From: Enterospora canceri
Taxonomy: Eukaryota > Microsporidia > Enterocytozoonidae
Direction: 5' to 3'
Assembly (NCBI GenBank): GCA_002087915.1
Contig: LWDP01000017.1
Span: 1-30,128, forward strand
Length of the DNA: 30,128 nucleotides
Below the pieces are notes generated by a model, which saw only the letters and a list, made by a program, of their open reading frames with translations, was not told the origin of the DNA and did not search any database. How positions within the stretch are numbered: position 1 is the stretch's first letter; each line of letters opens with the position of its first letter. Below are positions 7,866 to 14,660 of the stretch, one piece after another. The translations under genes and the position numbers were made by a program.

Positions 7866-8189
7866 TTAGGTTAGTTTCATGCATTCAATCCCTTCTTTTC
7901 TGATTGAATTCAACAGGGCGTCTATAACCGTGGCTGTGTCTAAGGTTGCGCCACAAAGGACGAAGTCATAGAACAGTCCCGCATCAATCAATATTTCATC
8001 TAATTTCGTCACAATTGCCTCTCTTATTATTTTATAATCCTCATTTCCTCTTCGTTCTTTCTGTAGGCGGATATCCCAGTATTTCACCTTGAAGAACGTG
8101 TCTGCCCTTTTCTGTTGCATACGACACTCTTTTTCGTGCTGGTTGATATGAACAAAAATACCATCGTGCTCGTAAAATGATTCTGTCAT
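7866..8189 (-). CDS. Hypothetical small protein, 107 residues
   Basis: I do not recognise this family. The frame is believable because it fits exactly between its neighbours (17 bases to SRP101, 23 bases from the NF-YB-like gene) and its ATG is preceded by GCCCCA. The first half is charged, rich in Lys/Arg/Glu. The second half has a predicted helix, a strand and another helix (VTKLDEILIDAGL, YDFVLCGATLDTATVIDALLNSIRK), ending in a short strand. That pattern faintly recalls the Alba/Rpp20 fold of RNase P subunits, but no signature motif is present and I would not assign it. There are no signal peptide or membrane segments. Confidence 0.6.
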   Translation of the reverse strand: MTESFYEHDGIFVHINQHEKECRMQQKRADTFFKVKYWDIRLQKERRGNEDYKIIREAIVTKLDEILIDAGLFYDFVLCGATLDTATVIDALLNSIRKEGIECMKLT

Positions 8190-8212
8190 TGGGGCTAATG
8201 AACATTTAAATT

Positions 8213-8761
8213 TCACTTATAAAATTCCCTCTTCTGGTCAAAATAGAGTGACGCATACGTGTTAGTTGTCTTCTTGTACTGCTCAAAATACTTAGCAGTT
8301 ATCTCAGAAAAGCAGCTTAGATCCAGGTCATCCATGGCACGAACCAGGTCGTCTCCATTCACTGCCTTCCTGGATTCCTGTGCTGCAATGTCCTTGGCCT
8401 TTGCTGTCACAATCGCAATGAACTCAGATGCCGATTGCTGCACGAGTGCCTTGGCCTCCTTGGATATCTTCGCCACCTCAGGCACAGATGCCTTCATTAT
8501 TTTTGACACATTTGCAAGGGGTAGCAACCTGTCTTTGATCCTCAATTCCGTCGGACTCTCCTTGTCCTTGCCATTTAAGCTTAAATCACCCCCAAAATCC
8601 AACAATCCAAATTTACCAGTCCCAGCCCCATTCGTCATAGAGAATATCTTGCTGCTGTTTTCCAGCATTACGCCGCCTCTCTCCTGCTGTTCCACCAGCT
8701 TCTCCTCCAAAATGGCCAGCATCTCGTCCAATCCGTTGTTTTGTTTGTTTAAATTCTGCAT
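8213..8761 (-). CDS. HAP3: NF-YB/HAP3-type histone-fold protein
   Basis: The product (182 residues) has a polar N-terminal half containing a short coiled-coil-like helix (about 11-28) and a histone fold at about 79-163. The fold begins LPLANVSKIMK and continues VAKISKEAKALVQQSASEFIAIVT with RKAVNGDDLVRAMDDL. This is the pattern of NF-YB/HAP3, which pairs with NF-YC and NF-YA to bind CCAAT boxes. Related proteins with the same pattern are the DNA polymerase epsilon subunit DPB4/POLE3 and NC2-beta, so the exact partner is uncertain. NF-YB usually has the fold near the N-terminus, so the long N-terminal extension is unusual. The ATG at 8761 was chosen because it leaves an 84-base gap to CCT3. 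An ATG at 8845 would overlap nothing but abut the CCT3 stop, and adds a hydrophobic stretch unlike the family. Confidence 0.75.
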   Translation of the reverse strand: MQNLNKQNNGLDEMLAILEEKLVEQQERGGVMLENSSKIFSMTNGAGTGKFGLLDFGGDLSLNGKDKESPTELRIKDRLLPLANVSKIMKASVPEVAKISKEAKALVQQSASEFIAIVTAKAKDIAAQESRKAVNGDDLVRAMDDLDLSCFSEITAKYFEQYKKTTNTYASLYFDQKREFYK

Positions 8762-8845
8762 AAAATATAAAACAACCTGATTTAAATATTCGAGAATGAA
8801 ACTGGTAAGTTTTAGGAGAATTGTTCTGACAGCTGCTTCTTCCAC

Positions 8846-10393
8846 TCACTCTCTACTGCACTCGATGATCCCATCCACTCTCAGTAACTGCATTACTGCG
8901 TCAAATGCACTCTTTATTGTCTGCGACTTCACTTTGAATGCCTCGCTTACAATTTTATCCATTTCGCATATTTCCCCTGTAATTCCGTTTATTCCCAAAT
9001 TGAAGTTCCTTGTTTCCTTCTGCTTGTTGTACAACACGCTCAGTAGCTCCAGCGTGTTCTCTGCACCACTGTTTGTTGCCAGAATGCTTGGAATTGACTT
9101 CAATGCCTCTGCTACGCCACTTCTGACTCGTGTCTTCTCTCCTTCTCCCAGTAAGACTGCCAAGGCCATTTCAGTTGCACCACCTCCAGTAAGCACCGTG
9201 TCTGATTCAATCATGTTTCTAGCCACTTTTACACCATCGTAGAAGTTTCTCTCCAACTCATTTGCCAGGTCTCTTGTTGGTGCTGCTATCACGACACTCA
9301 CAGCCTTTGGCTCCTTGCATTTCGTAAAAAATGAGTAGAAAGTTTCTCCAATCTTTTTGTACTCGAATAGCCCACAGAATCCCAGCAATTTCGATCCACT
9401 TTCTGAATCAAATTCATCCAGGTTACTCAACACAGTCGATCCAGTCGCCTTGGCCAGCCTGTTCATGTCTGACTTCTTGAATCTACGTAAAGCCGTAATA
9501 TTGTTCTCTTGCATAATGGATAATGCCAAATCACTTATTCCTTTTTCACAGAGAACCAGATCTGCTCCAGTTGCTTTTATTTTGTCCACCATCGCTCTAA
9601 CTTGCGTCTCCTCCTTCTGTAGCATCTTCGTGAAGTCGTCTCCATCACGAATCTTCACACTCGTGGCCGTCTCACCCTTCTTGTACTCAAGTCCGCATCC
9701 AAGCATCAATACCTTGGCTTCCTCTATTCTTCTTCTCATTTGTGCGTGTATGATGTCCTTTTCGATGATAATTCCATCCAAAACTTGTGACTCCTTGAAG
9801 TCACCGTTTATCTTCAGAATTGATAAATTATGCTTAATATCGCATAAAATAGGCCCATTTTCATCCTTGATTTTCTTAGCTGCCTCTACGGCCATTTCCG
9901 GAATATTCAGCCTGATCACAGTGCACAGTTTGGTCGAAACTGCACTTCTCACAACCTGAAGCACGTCTGCCTCCTCCTTTCTGCCCAGCCCATTCAGATT
10001 CTCAATACACTCATTTTTTACCCTAGTCAATTCACGACATAGGCGAATTGGATGCATTTTGTCCAATAATGCGACCATTTTGTCCAATAATTCTGCAGCC
10101 AGAATTATCACCGTTGTTGTTCCGTCTCCACACTCCTCGTCCTGTGTCTGACTCAGCTCAATGAGGCATCTTGCACTTGGATGCCCCACATCCAACTCGC
10201 GTAAAATGCTGTTTCCATCATTTGTCATTTCTACCGTATTTATCTTCGTAAGCACCATCTTCTGCATCGCCCTTGGTCCCAGACACGTCCTAATCATCCC
10301 ACAAAGCATCCTCGATGCATGTACGCTCGACTTCTGCACCTCATTTGGGTCTGTCTTCGTCAGAATGTACGCCTTTGGCTGCTGCTGGTTCAT
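8846..10393 (-). CDS. CCT3: Chaperonin TCP-1 complex subunit gamma (CCT3)
   Basis: This is one of eight subunits of the cytosolic TRiC/CCT ring that folds actin and tubulin. The 515-residue product has the group II chaperonin layout with the ATP-binding motifs RTCLGPRAMQKM, MTNDGNSIL and GDGTTTVIILAAELL near the N-terminus, an apical domain in the middle, and the C-terminal equatorial part with TVLTGGGATEMALAVLL. Assignment to gamma rests on the close match of the RTCLGP..MxKM and the HPSARCLIELSQTQDEE blocks to CCT3. The ATG at 10393 directly follows CCC. Its start codon is only 41 bases from the ATG of the divergent gene at 10435, so the two share a promoter. Slightly shorter than the usual 530-545 residues. 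Confidence 0.93.
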   Translation of the reverse strand: MNQQQPKAYILTKTDPNEVQKSSVHASRMLCGMIRTCLGPRAMQKMVLTKINTVEMTNDGNSILRELDVGHPSARCLIELSQTQDEECGDGTTTVIILAAELLDKMVALLDKMHPIRLCRELTRVKNECIENLNGLGRKEEADVLQVVRSAVSTKLCTVIRLNIPEMAVEAAKKIKDENGPILCDIKHNLSILKINGDFKESQVLDGIIIEKDIIHAQMRRRIEEAKVLMLGCGLEYKKGETATSVKIRDGDDFTKMLQKEETQVRAMVDKIKATGADLVLCEKGISDLALSIMQENNITALRRFKKSDMNRLAKATGSTVLSNLDEFDSESGSKLLGFCGLFEYKKIGETFYSFFTKCKEPKAVSVVIAAPTRDLANELERNFYDGVKVARNMIESDTVLTGGGATEMALAVLLGEGEKTRVRSGVAEALKSIPSILATNSGAENTLELLSVLYNKQKETRNFNLGINGITGEICEMDKIVSEAFKVKSQTIKSAFDAVMQLLRVDGIIECSRE

Positions 10394-10434
10394 GGGCTAA
10401 AACTTTGCTGCCTTTTCCATTTTGGCCCATCCAA

Positions 10435-10860
10435 ATGTTTGACCTGCATGAACACATTGGTTCCAAAATAGAAGCATTGGATGCGATATTGAGGAAGATG
10501 GATGCATCTGGTGGAATGGATGCAGCTGATATCATACAAACTGAGATAGATGAGCTAAAGAAGATGTGTACAGCATATGAGGAAGAGAGGGAATCAAAAA
10601 CAGTCGTGAAAAAAGAGGAGGACGTGTTCAAAACGCGATGCTACCTGAAAGACGGAAGTGTGTACGTCGCAACCAGAAAGCCAGCCAAAAACTACAAATA
10701 CCTGTTTGACAGGGACACAAAGGCCATCACGTACGAATTTGAGAATGGGCAGGTGGAACGGACATTTGTAGGCGGATTCAAGGAAATCAGACTTCCTGAT
10801 GGCAGAATCTACCTGAAATTGGGCCCAGGTGAATACGACTGTATTCTGAGCAAGAAATAA
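10435..10860 (+). CDS. Coiled-coil protein with TCP10/CPAP G-box-like C-terminus
   Basis: The 141-residue product has a helical N-terminus (about 1-55, Asp/Glu/Lys-rich) and a beta-rich C-terminal half (about 66-141). In that half short strands with Asn-Gly or Asp-Gly turns repeat: LKDGSVYVATR, FENGQVERTF, FKEIRLPDGRIYLKLG. The block FENGQ.E...G.KEI.LPDGR closely follows the G-box repeat of the TCP10 C-terminal domain (CPAP/SAS-4, TCP10), where a single beta sheet of such repeats binds the centriolar protein STIL/Ana2. That family link is my reading of the pattern and has not been searched. If right, a spindle-pole role is plausible, since microsporidia have spindle plaques but no centrioles. 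The ATG at 10435 lies five bases after a GCCCAT; the open frame extends upstream into the CCT3 gene but has no better start. The stop overlaps AATAAA (10856-10861). Confidence 0.65.
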   Translation: MFDLHEHIGSKIEALDAILRKMDASGGMDAADIIQTEIDELKKMCTAYEEERESKTVVKKEEDVFKTRCYLKDGSVYVATRKPAKNYKYLFDRDTKAITYEFENGQVERTFVGGFKEIRLPDGRIYLKLGPGEYDCILSKK

Positions 10861-10861
10861 A

Positions 10862-11842
10862 CTATTCTGACTGAAAGAGGCTTGTGAAGCCGCCTGACCT
10901 GAAATCGTCGCCCATTTGAACCAGTGCGATTCTGCCGTCTTCTCCGCCAGTCGCAACCTGCTTTCCGTCCGGTGCAACTGCTACGCTGTTGATTGGGCCG
11001 ATGTGGGCGTTGTAGAAGCCAACTCGATGCGTGGTGACGATGTCGTAGAAGCAGGTGTCAAACGTTGATTTGCCCTTTGTCGTGGTCACGTCTCGTGCAT
11101 TGATTCCGCCCCCGGATATCACAATGTCATTTGTGGGGAAGATTGCAGCTGAATTCACTGGCTCCTCCGCCTTGAACTTCTTCTTCGTCTCAAGGCTTCC
11201 TGAATCGACGATTTTTATGGTGGAATCAAGCGAGGACGTGACAAAGAACGATTTGCAGGCACTGGGATTCAGGCTGGTGATTTTGAGGTGGTGTGGCTTG
11301 GTTGTGCTGGTCTCCTGGCTCATTGTGCCGTACTTGTGGACTTCACCAATCTCATTTCCACAGATGAAGCAGTCGTCCTTGATGAAACCCTTCGTTGAAG
11401 AAACAGTTGGCATAAAGAGTCTCTCTATTTTGTTCGTTCTGAGATCAACTCGACCGATGTAGCCCTGAATTCCCATTGAGTTGTCACTGGCGATGTAGAG
11501 GGCACTTTCTGATCCATCAATGGCTCGTACGATCGAATCAGTCTCCAATTCAGAGAGCATTTTTCCAGTCAAAATGTCCCAGGAAACCAGTTTGGTGTCG
11601 GATGAAGCAGTGATCAGGGTGCATTCGAGTGGAAGGAGCGTGTTGACTGCACCACCGTCTCGTTCAAATGTCCCAATCACCTGACCATTTCTGTTTGTCA
11701 TTGTTGTGATTGCATCCTGTGAGCATCCAAAAATGAAGTCACCATCGCTGTTGTATTTGATTTCCCTAATTGGCTTCTGATTCAGAGTTATCAGGTTGTG
11801 AGTACTGGGAATTGGCTTGTTAGTGGCTTCCACTGCTTCCAT
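10862..11842 (-). CDS. TIF34: Translation initiation factor eIF3 subunit i (WD40 protein)
   Basis: eIF3i is a beta-propeller subunit of eIF3 that supports recruitment of mRNA and initiator tRNA to the 40S subunit. The 326-residue product is a seven-bladed WD40 protein with weak WD signatures, but it carries eIF3i markers: an N-terminal IREIKYNSDGDFIFGCSQD blade, FVTSSLDSTIKIVD, the GGGINARDVTTTKGKSTFD block and the final HIGPINSVAVAPDGKQVATGGEDGRI, all as in yeast TIF34 and human EIF3I. The start at 11842 is set by ACCCATT just before the ATG; the upstream in-frame ATG at 11890 would nearly touch the tRNA-Leu gene. The gene converges on the G-box protein with a single base between the two stop codons. 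Confidence 0.92.
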   Translation of the reverse strand: MEAVEATNKPIPSTHNLITLNQKPIREIKYNSDGDFIFGCSQDAITTMTNRNGQVIGTFERDGGAVNTLLPLECTLITASSDTKLVSWDILTGKMLSELETDSIVRAIDGSESALYIASDNSMGIQGYIGRVDLRTNKIERLFMPTVSSTKGFIKDDCFICGNEIGEVHKYGTMSQETSTTKPHHLKITSLNPSACKSFFVTSSLDSTIKIVDSGSLETKKKFKAEEPVNSAAIFPTNDIVISGGGINARDVTTTKGKSTFDTCFYDIVTTHRVGFYNAHIGPINSVAVAPDGKQVATGGEDGRIALVQMGDDFRSGGFTSLFQSE

Positions 11843-11904
11843 AATGGGTAAAAATTGTGCAGAATTGATCTGATTGATTATGTGTGTCATTTGTGCTCTT
11901 TTTA

Positions 11905-11986
11905 GGTTGAGTGGCCGAGTGGTCTAAGGCGCTACCTTAAGGCGGTAGTCTAGTAATAGGCGCGAGTTCGAATCTCGTCTCAATCA
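11905..11986 (+). tRNA. tRNA-Leu, anticodon AAG
   Basis: The acceptor stem GGTTGAG (11905-11911) pairs with CTCAATC (11979-11985, one G-U pair). The D arm is GCC...GGC. The anticodon arm CTACC/GGTAG encloses the loop TTAAGGC, with anticodon AAG at 11939-11941 reading CUU. A long class II variable arm follows, and the T arm GCGAG/CTCGT encloses the standard TTCGAAT loop. The class II variable arm with AAG confirms leucine. There is no intron. The internal A and B boxes (GTGGCCGAGTGGTC and GAGTTCGAATC) are intact. A run of five T after the 3' end serves as Pol III terminator. The last eight bases overlap the 3' end of the RPC34 coding region on the other strand. Confidence 0.97.
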
Positions 11987-12696
11987 CTTTTTGTAATCGG
12001 TTGTAATGCATAATAATGTGTTATACATTTGTGGGTGAGTTTCTCAAGTCTTCCATCGTAGACGAGCGTATCCAACAATGTCTCAATTTCATCCTGGGTT
12101 ATTTTGATTTCGAGAATTTTGTGTTCAATCAGGAAATTCTGCACTTCTAAGATCGTAGGCAACTCAGCCACGCCACATAGCTCAACGTAGCGATTCTGCC
12201 TCTGTAACACAAATTTGTAGATTATTTCCATCAGGTTGTTCACAAACTCAAGATCCACGTCATTGTTGTTGAACCATATTCCGCCTGTGACTTCTTCATC
12301 TGGCTCCAATCCGTACAAAATGTACGTCTTCTTGTTGCTGTTTACTGATTTGATGCTTTTTATTGTCTGTGTTTGTTCCAGTTTCTTCAGAATCTTCAGA
12401 AGGTAATTGTGTGGAATATTCGTCTTAGTTCTGATGTCACGCATCCAGATGCCCTTTGTTCCAGCTCCCTTGACTGCCTCTATGACCAATCCCTCTTGAT
12501 CGATCTTCCCACTCTCCTTGATGCTGTAGTGGAAGATAGACCCAACTTGATTTACTTCAACTTGCTCCATGTTGATCAATTCATCCAATATGACAGATAA
12601 ATCAACTTTGGTTAGTCCTGGAAAGTGTTTGAATATCATCTTCTCTGTTGTGACGTCATTTTCCTTAATGAATTCCAATATTTTGCTTCTGTTCAT
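11980..12696 (-). CDS. RPC34: RNA polymerase III subunit RPC34 (RPC6/POLR3F)
   Basis: RPC34 is a Pol III-specific subunit that recruits TFIIIB and helps open the promoter. The 238-residue product has tandem winged-helix domains (about 1-60 and 65-130) with the family block GIWMRDIRTKTNIPHNYLLK and KSIKSVNSNKKTYIL, then LEPDEEVTGGIWF, typical of RPC34 between the second winged helix and the C-terminal region. It is shorter than yeast (317 residues), missing the extreme C-terminal part. The start at 12696 follows ACCCA. The stop codon (TGA, complement of 11980-11982) lies inside the tRNA-Leu gene on the opposite strand, and the last three to four codons cover the tRNA terminator. A shared 16-base promoter separates it from the divergent gene at 12713. 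Confidence 0.93.
   Translation of the reverse strand: MNRSKILEFIKENDVTTEKMIFKHFPGLTKVDLSVILDELINMEQVEVNQVGSIFHYSIKESGKIDQEGLVIEAVKGAGTKGIWMRDIRTKTNIPHNYLLKILKKLEQTQTIKSIKSVNSNKKTYILYGLEPDEEVTGGIWFNNNDVDLEFVNNLMEIIYKFVLQRQNRYVELCGVAELPTILEVQNFLIEHKILEIKITQDEIETLLDTLVYDGRLEKLTHKCITHYYALQPITKSD
11988..11992 (+). terminator. Pol III T-run terminator of tRNA-Leu
   Basis: Five T residues follow one C after the discriminator base. A run of four or more T is the standard eukaryotic Pol III stop. Read on the other strand, these bases are the Lys codon region near the C-terminus of RPC34, so the terminator is also coding sequence. Confidence 0.85.
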
Positions 12697-12712
12697 TGGG
12701 TTTAAAATTGTG
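12697..12712. promoter_or_regulatory. 16-bp divergent promoter between RPC34 and a small gene
   Basis: Only TGGGTTTAAAATTGTG separates the two ATGs that point in opposite directions. It contains GGG/CCC next to the RPC34 start (CCC on its strand) and a TTTAAAATT core resembling the AAATTT-type signals of microsporidian promoters. Any promoter for either gene must reach into the other gene's coding region or use this core in both directions. Confidence 0.6.
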
Positions 12713-13045
12713 ATGTCTTCCTTGGTGTCCGTGTATTCGCATTATTTGGTTAAATTCACAAAGCAGCTTGCACAGCTCAGTCTAAAAAGTCAGGCACGTG
12801 AAGTTGGACAACTTTCAGTTGCTGTTGCTGATTACTGTGGCATGTCCTACAGAATTCATGAAATATTTGGAAACCAGGCTGAGTATTTTTTGATGGATTC
12901 TGAGCAGGAAGTATTTGATAGCACGGTCTATGATGTTTGTTACGTGTTATTATTCAATAATCAGCATGTTGATGCTCCAGGTGGATCAATTGTGGTAGAA
13001 TATAGCAGATTTGGTCAATCTGTGAAATATCAGGCATCCAGCTAA
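12713..13045 (+). CDS. Hypothetical small protein, 110 residues
   Basis: I do not recognise this family. The product has a helical N-terminal third (about 5-45, YLVKFTKQLAQLSLKSQAREVG), a few strands in the middle and a beta-rich C-terminus (VYDVCYVLLFNNQHVDAPGGSIVVEY). No signal peptide, membrane segment or metal-binding motif is evident. The start at 12713 is the first ATG after the divergent RPC34 start; an in-frame ATG at 12569 lies inside RPC34 and would add a hydrophobic run translated from the other gene's antisense. Its stop codon overlaps the stop of the following convergent gene by two bases. The fit between two real genes supports that it is coding. Confidence 0.55.
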   Translation: MSSLVSVYSHYLVKFTKQLAQLSLKSQAREVGQLSVAVADYCGMSYRIHEIFGNQAEYFLMDSEQEVFDSTVYDVCYVLLFNNQHVDAPGGSIVVEYSRFGQSVKYQASS

Positions 13046-14586
13046 ACAATTGATTTGGAAAAGAGTGTCAGGAGAACCCTCTTTATAAACGGATCCTTAA
13101 ACACGTTCTTGGTGATTGAGGTTATCGAATGGAAAAGTAGATCAGTAAGATTCAGTAGATTCTCAGGCGGAATTGATCCCTTGTGCAACTTTCTGAGAGT
13201 CAAATAAATCTCCTGTATTGTTTCTGTGTTAAGATCACTATAGAAATTCTGCTCCAAATTGATTTCATCAGCCTTATTGTATTGATATGATGGGTATTCG
13301 TTAAATTGCAATTTAAAGCAATTGAATTTCCTGATATCATATTTCTTTGGCATTTTACAGTCCAAATCAAGAATGATTAAAGCCCTGTTTGCTCCCAAGT
13401 CATTGATATTGGAGATGTTGATTTGTCTTAGAAACAGTTTAGCGATGTGTGTGACGTACCTGACATCATTTGTGTAAATGATCACTTTGAAGTTCCTATA
13501 ATATTGCATTACAATATTGTTATTTTGTGCTACTCTATAATCAATGATATTGAACATATTCAAAATGATGATTAAGCACTTCAGGTCTGGTGTTATTTGA
13601 TCAATCTTGAATAGTCGTATATACTCTGATAGGTATTCATCAATTGTTTCAGCAGATAAATCGTATTTTGATTTGTAAATCCAGTCTTCTTTCTTGGTTG
13701 CTTCTAATATCATAAAGTTGTTGTGTCCCAAATGGTTTCTTTCTAAATAACCTGCAATCAAATAGAAGCCATCTTCTAAGTTACAGTGTGAAATTCCATT
13801 ATAAATCATGTTTCTATAATGAATATTGTATTCGTATGTGTAAATCACCTCTTCTAAATACAGAGATAACTTGTTTTTGCAGGTGTCGCAATAATTTTTT
13901 GTTTTTTCATGATTTTCTTTGAAAACTCTATCATTTTCTGTAAAGTAGAATGTTTTTGTGAGAGTTGTCATGAGAATGGTTTTGTTGGGACAAGTATTAT
14001 TCCCACATATGTAATTCTTTGTATGAAGATATTGATCTGGGCCATTTTCCAACTGTTTACCTGAGTATTTTTCCACTGTAACTTCAATGAAAAATAACTT
14101 CTTTTGATTGACGTAGTGATTATCGCATGTGACACCATTTTGGATGATTTCTCGTTGTTCTAGAATGACTGGCTGAGTATTTAGTACTGTGAAACCAGTA
14201 AAACTCATCGTAAAATAGTATACCGGATTAACTGTAAGCTGGTTGGACATCTTGTGATTATTAGCTGTAATTGCTTCTATATTAGTATAGTTGAGCCAGC
14301 CCAATACTTTTTTGATCATGTTGTTGAGAAACCTGTTTATCGTTATTGTGGTTTGATTAAGGTTGAGTAATTTTCTGTATTCAACAGGATACTTATTGCA
14401 TAAATGAATATAGTCAATCTTAATGCAAAAGTTAAAACGTGATAGAAACATCAGCTGATCTCCGAGTGCCATATTGATGGTGTGTAATATGCTACTCTTG
14501 TTATCAATCAGTATTTCAAGGTACACACCATCATCAGTTGAACTAACTGAGTTGATTTCTTCTTCAAATAGTTCTTCAACATGCAT
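13042..14586 (-). CDS. Strongly diverged MCM-like protein without Walker motifs (tentative)
   Basis: The 514-residue product has no clear signature, and its sequence is Asn/Ile/Tyr/Lys-rich and more AT-rich than its neighbours. The order of elements resembles an MCM protein. An N-terminal block at about 55-80 (IDYIHLCNKYPVEYRKLL) resembles the MCM A domain. A split zinc-finger-like set follows (C194, C199, C233, C236), then an OB-like segment (254-280, YNIHYRNMIYNG...EDGFYLIAGY). A region at about 322-385 aligns loosely with the MCM block before and around Walker A (IDQITPDLKCLIIILNMF, then NFKVIIYTNDVRYVTHIAKLF). The phosphate-binding GxxGxGKS residues are absent, and no Walker B or arginine finger is evident. 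Helical C-terminus. If correct it is a catalytically dead MCM paralogue, comparable in kind to MCMDC2. It could also be an unrelated fast-evolving protein. The start codon has no CCC run. Confidence 0.5.
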   Translation of the reverse strand: MHVEELFEEEINSVSSTDDGVYLEILIDNKSSILHTINMALGDQLMFLSRFNFCIKIDYIHLCNKYPVEYRKLLNLNQTTITINRFLNNMIKKVLGWLNYTNIEAITANNHKMSNQLTVNPVYYFTMSFTGFTVLNTQPVILEQREIIQNGVTCDNHYVNQKKLFFIEVTVEKYSGKQLENGPDQYLHTKNYICGNNTCPNKTILMTTLTKTFYFTENDRVFKENHEKTKNYCDTCKNKLSLYLEEVIYTYEYNIHYRNMIYNGISHCNLEDGFYLIAGYLERNHLGHNNFMILEATKKEDWIYKSKYDLSAETIDEYLSEYIRLFKIDQITPDLKCLIIILNMFNIIDYRVAQNNNIVMQYYRNFKVIIYTNDVRYVTHIAKLFLRQINISNINDLGANRALIILDLDCKMPKKYDIRKFNCFKLQFNEYPSYQYNKADEINLEQNFYSDLNTETIQEIYLTLRKLHKGSIPPENLLNLTDLLFHSITSITKNVFKDPFIKRVLLTLFSKSIV

Positions 14587-14660
14587 AAATCACAAACAAA
14601 ACTGTATTTATGCTTTTTAAGCTTATTTTACCTTATGCAAATTCATACAAACAAACCCCC

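Noticed and set aside
8762..8845. An N-terminal extension of the NF-YB-like protein from an ATG at 8845
   Set aside because: It would begin at the base before the CCT3 stop, adds a hydrophobic run unlike the family, and leaves no room for a promoter.
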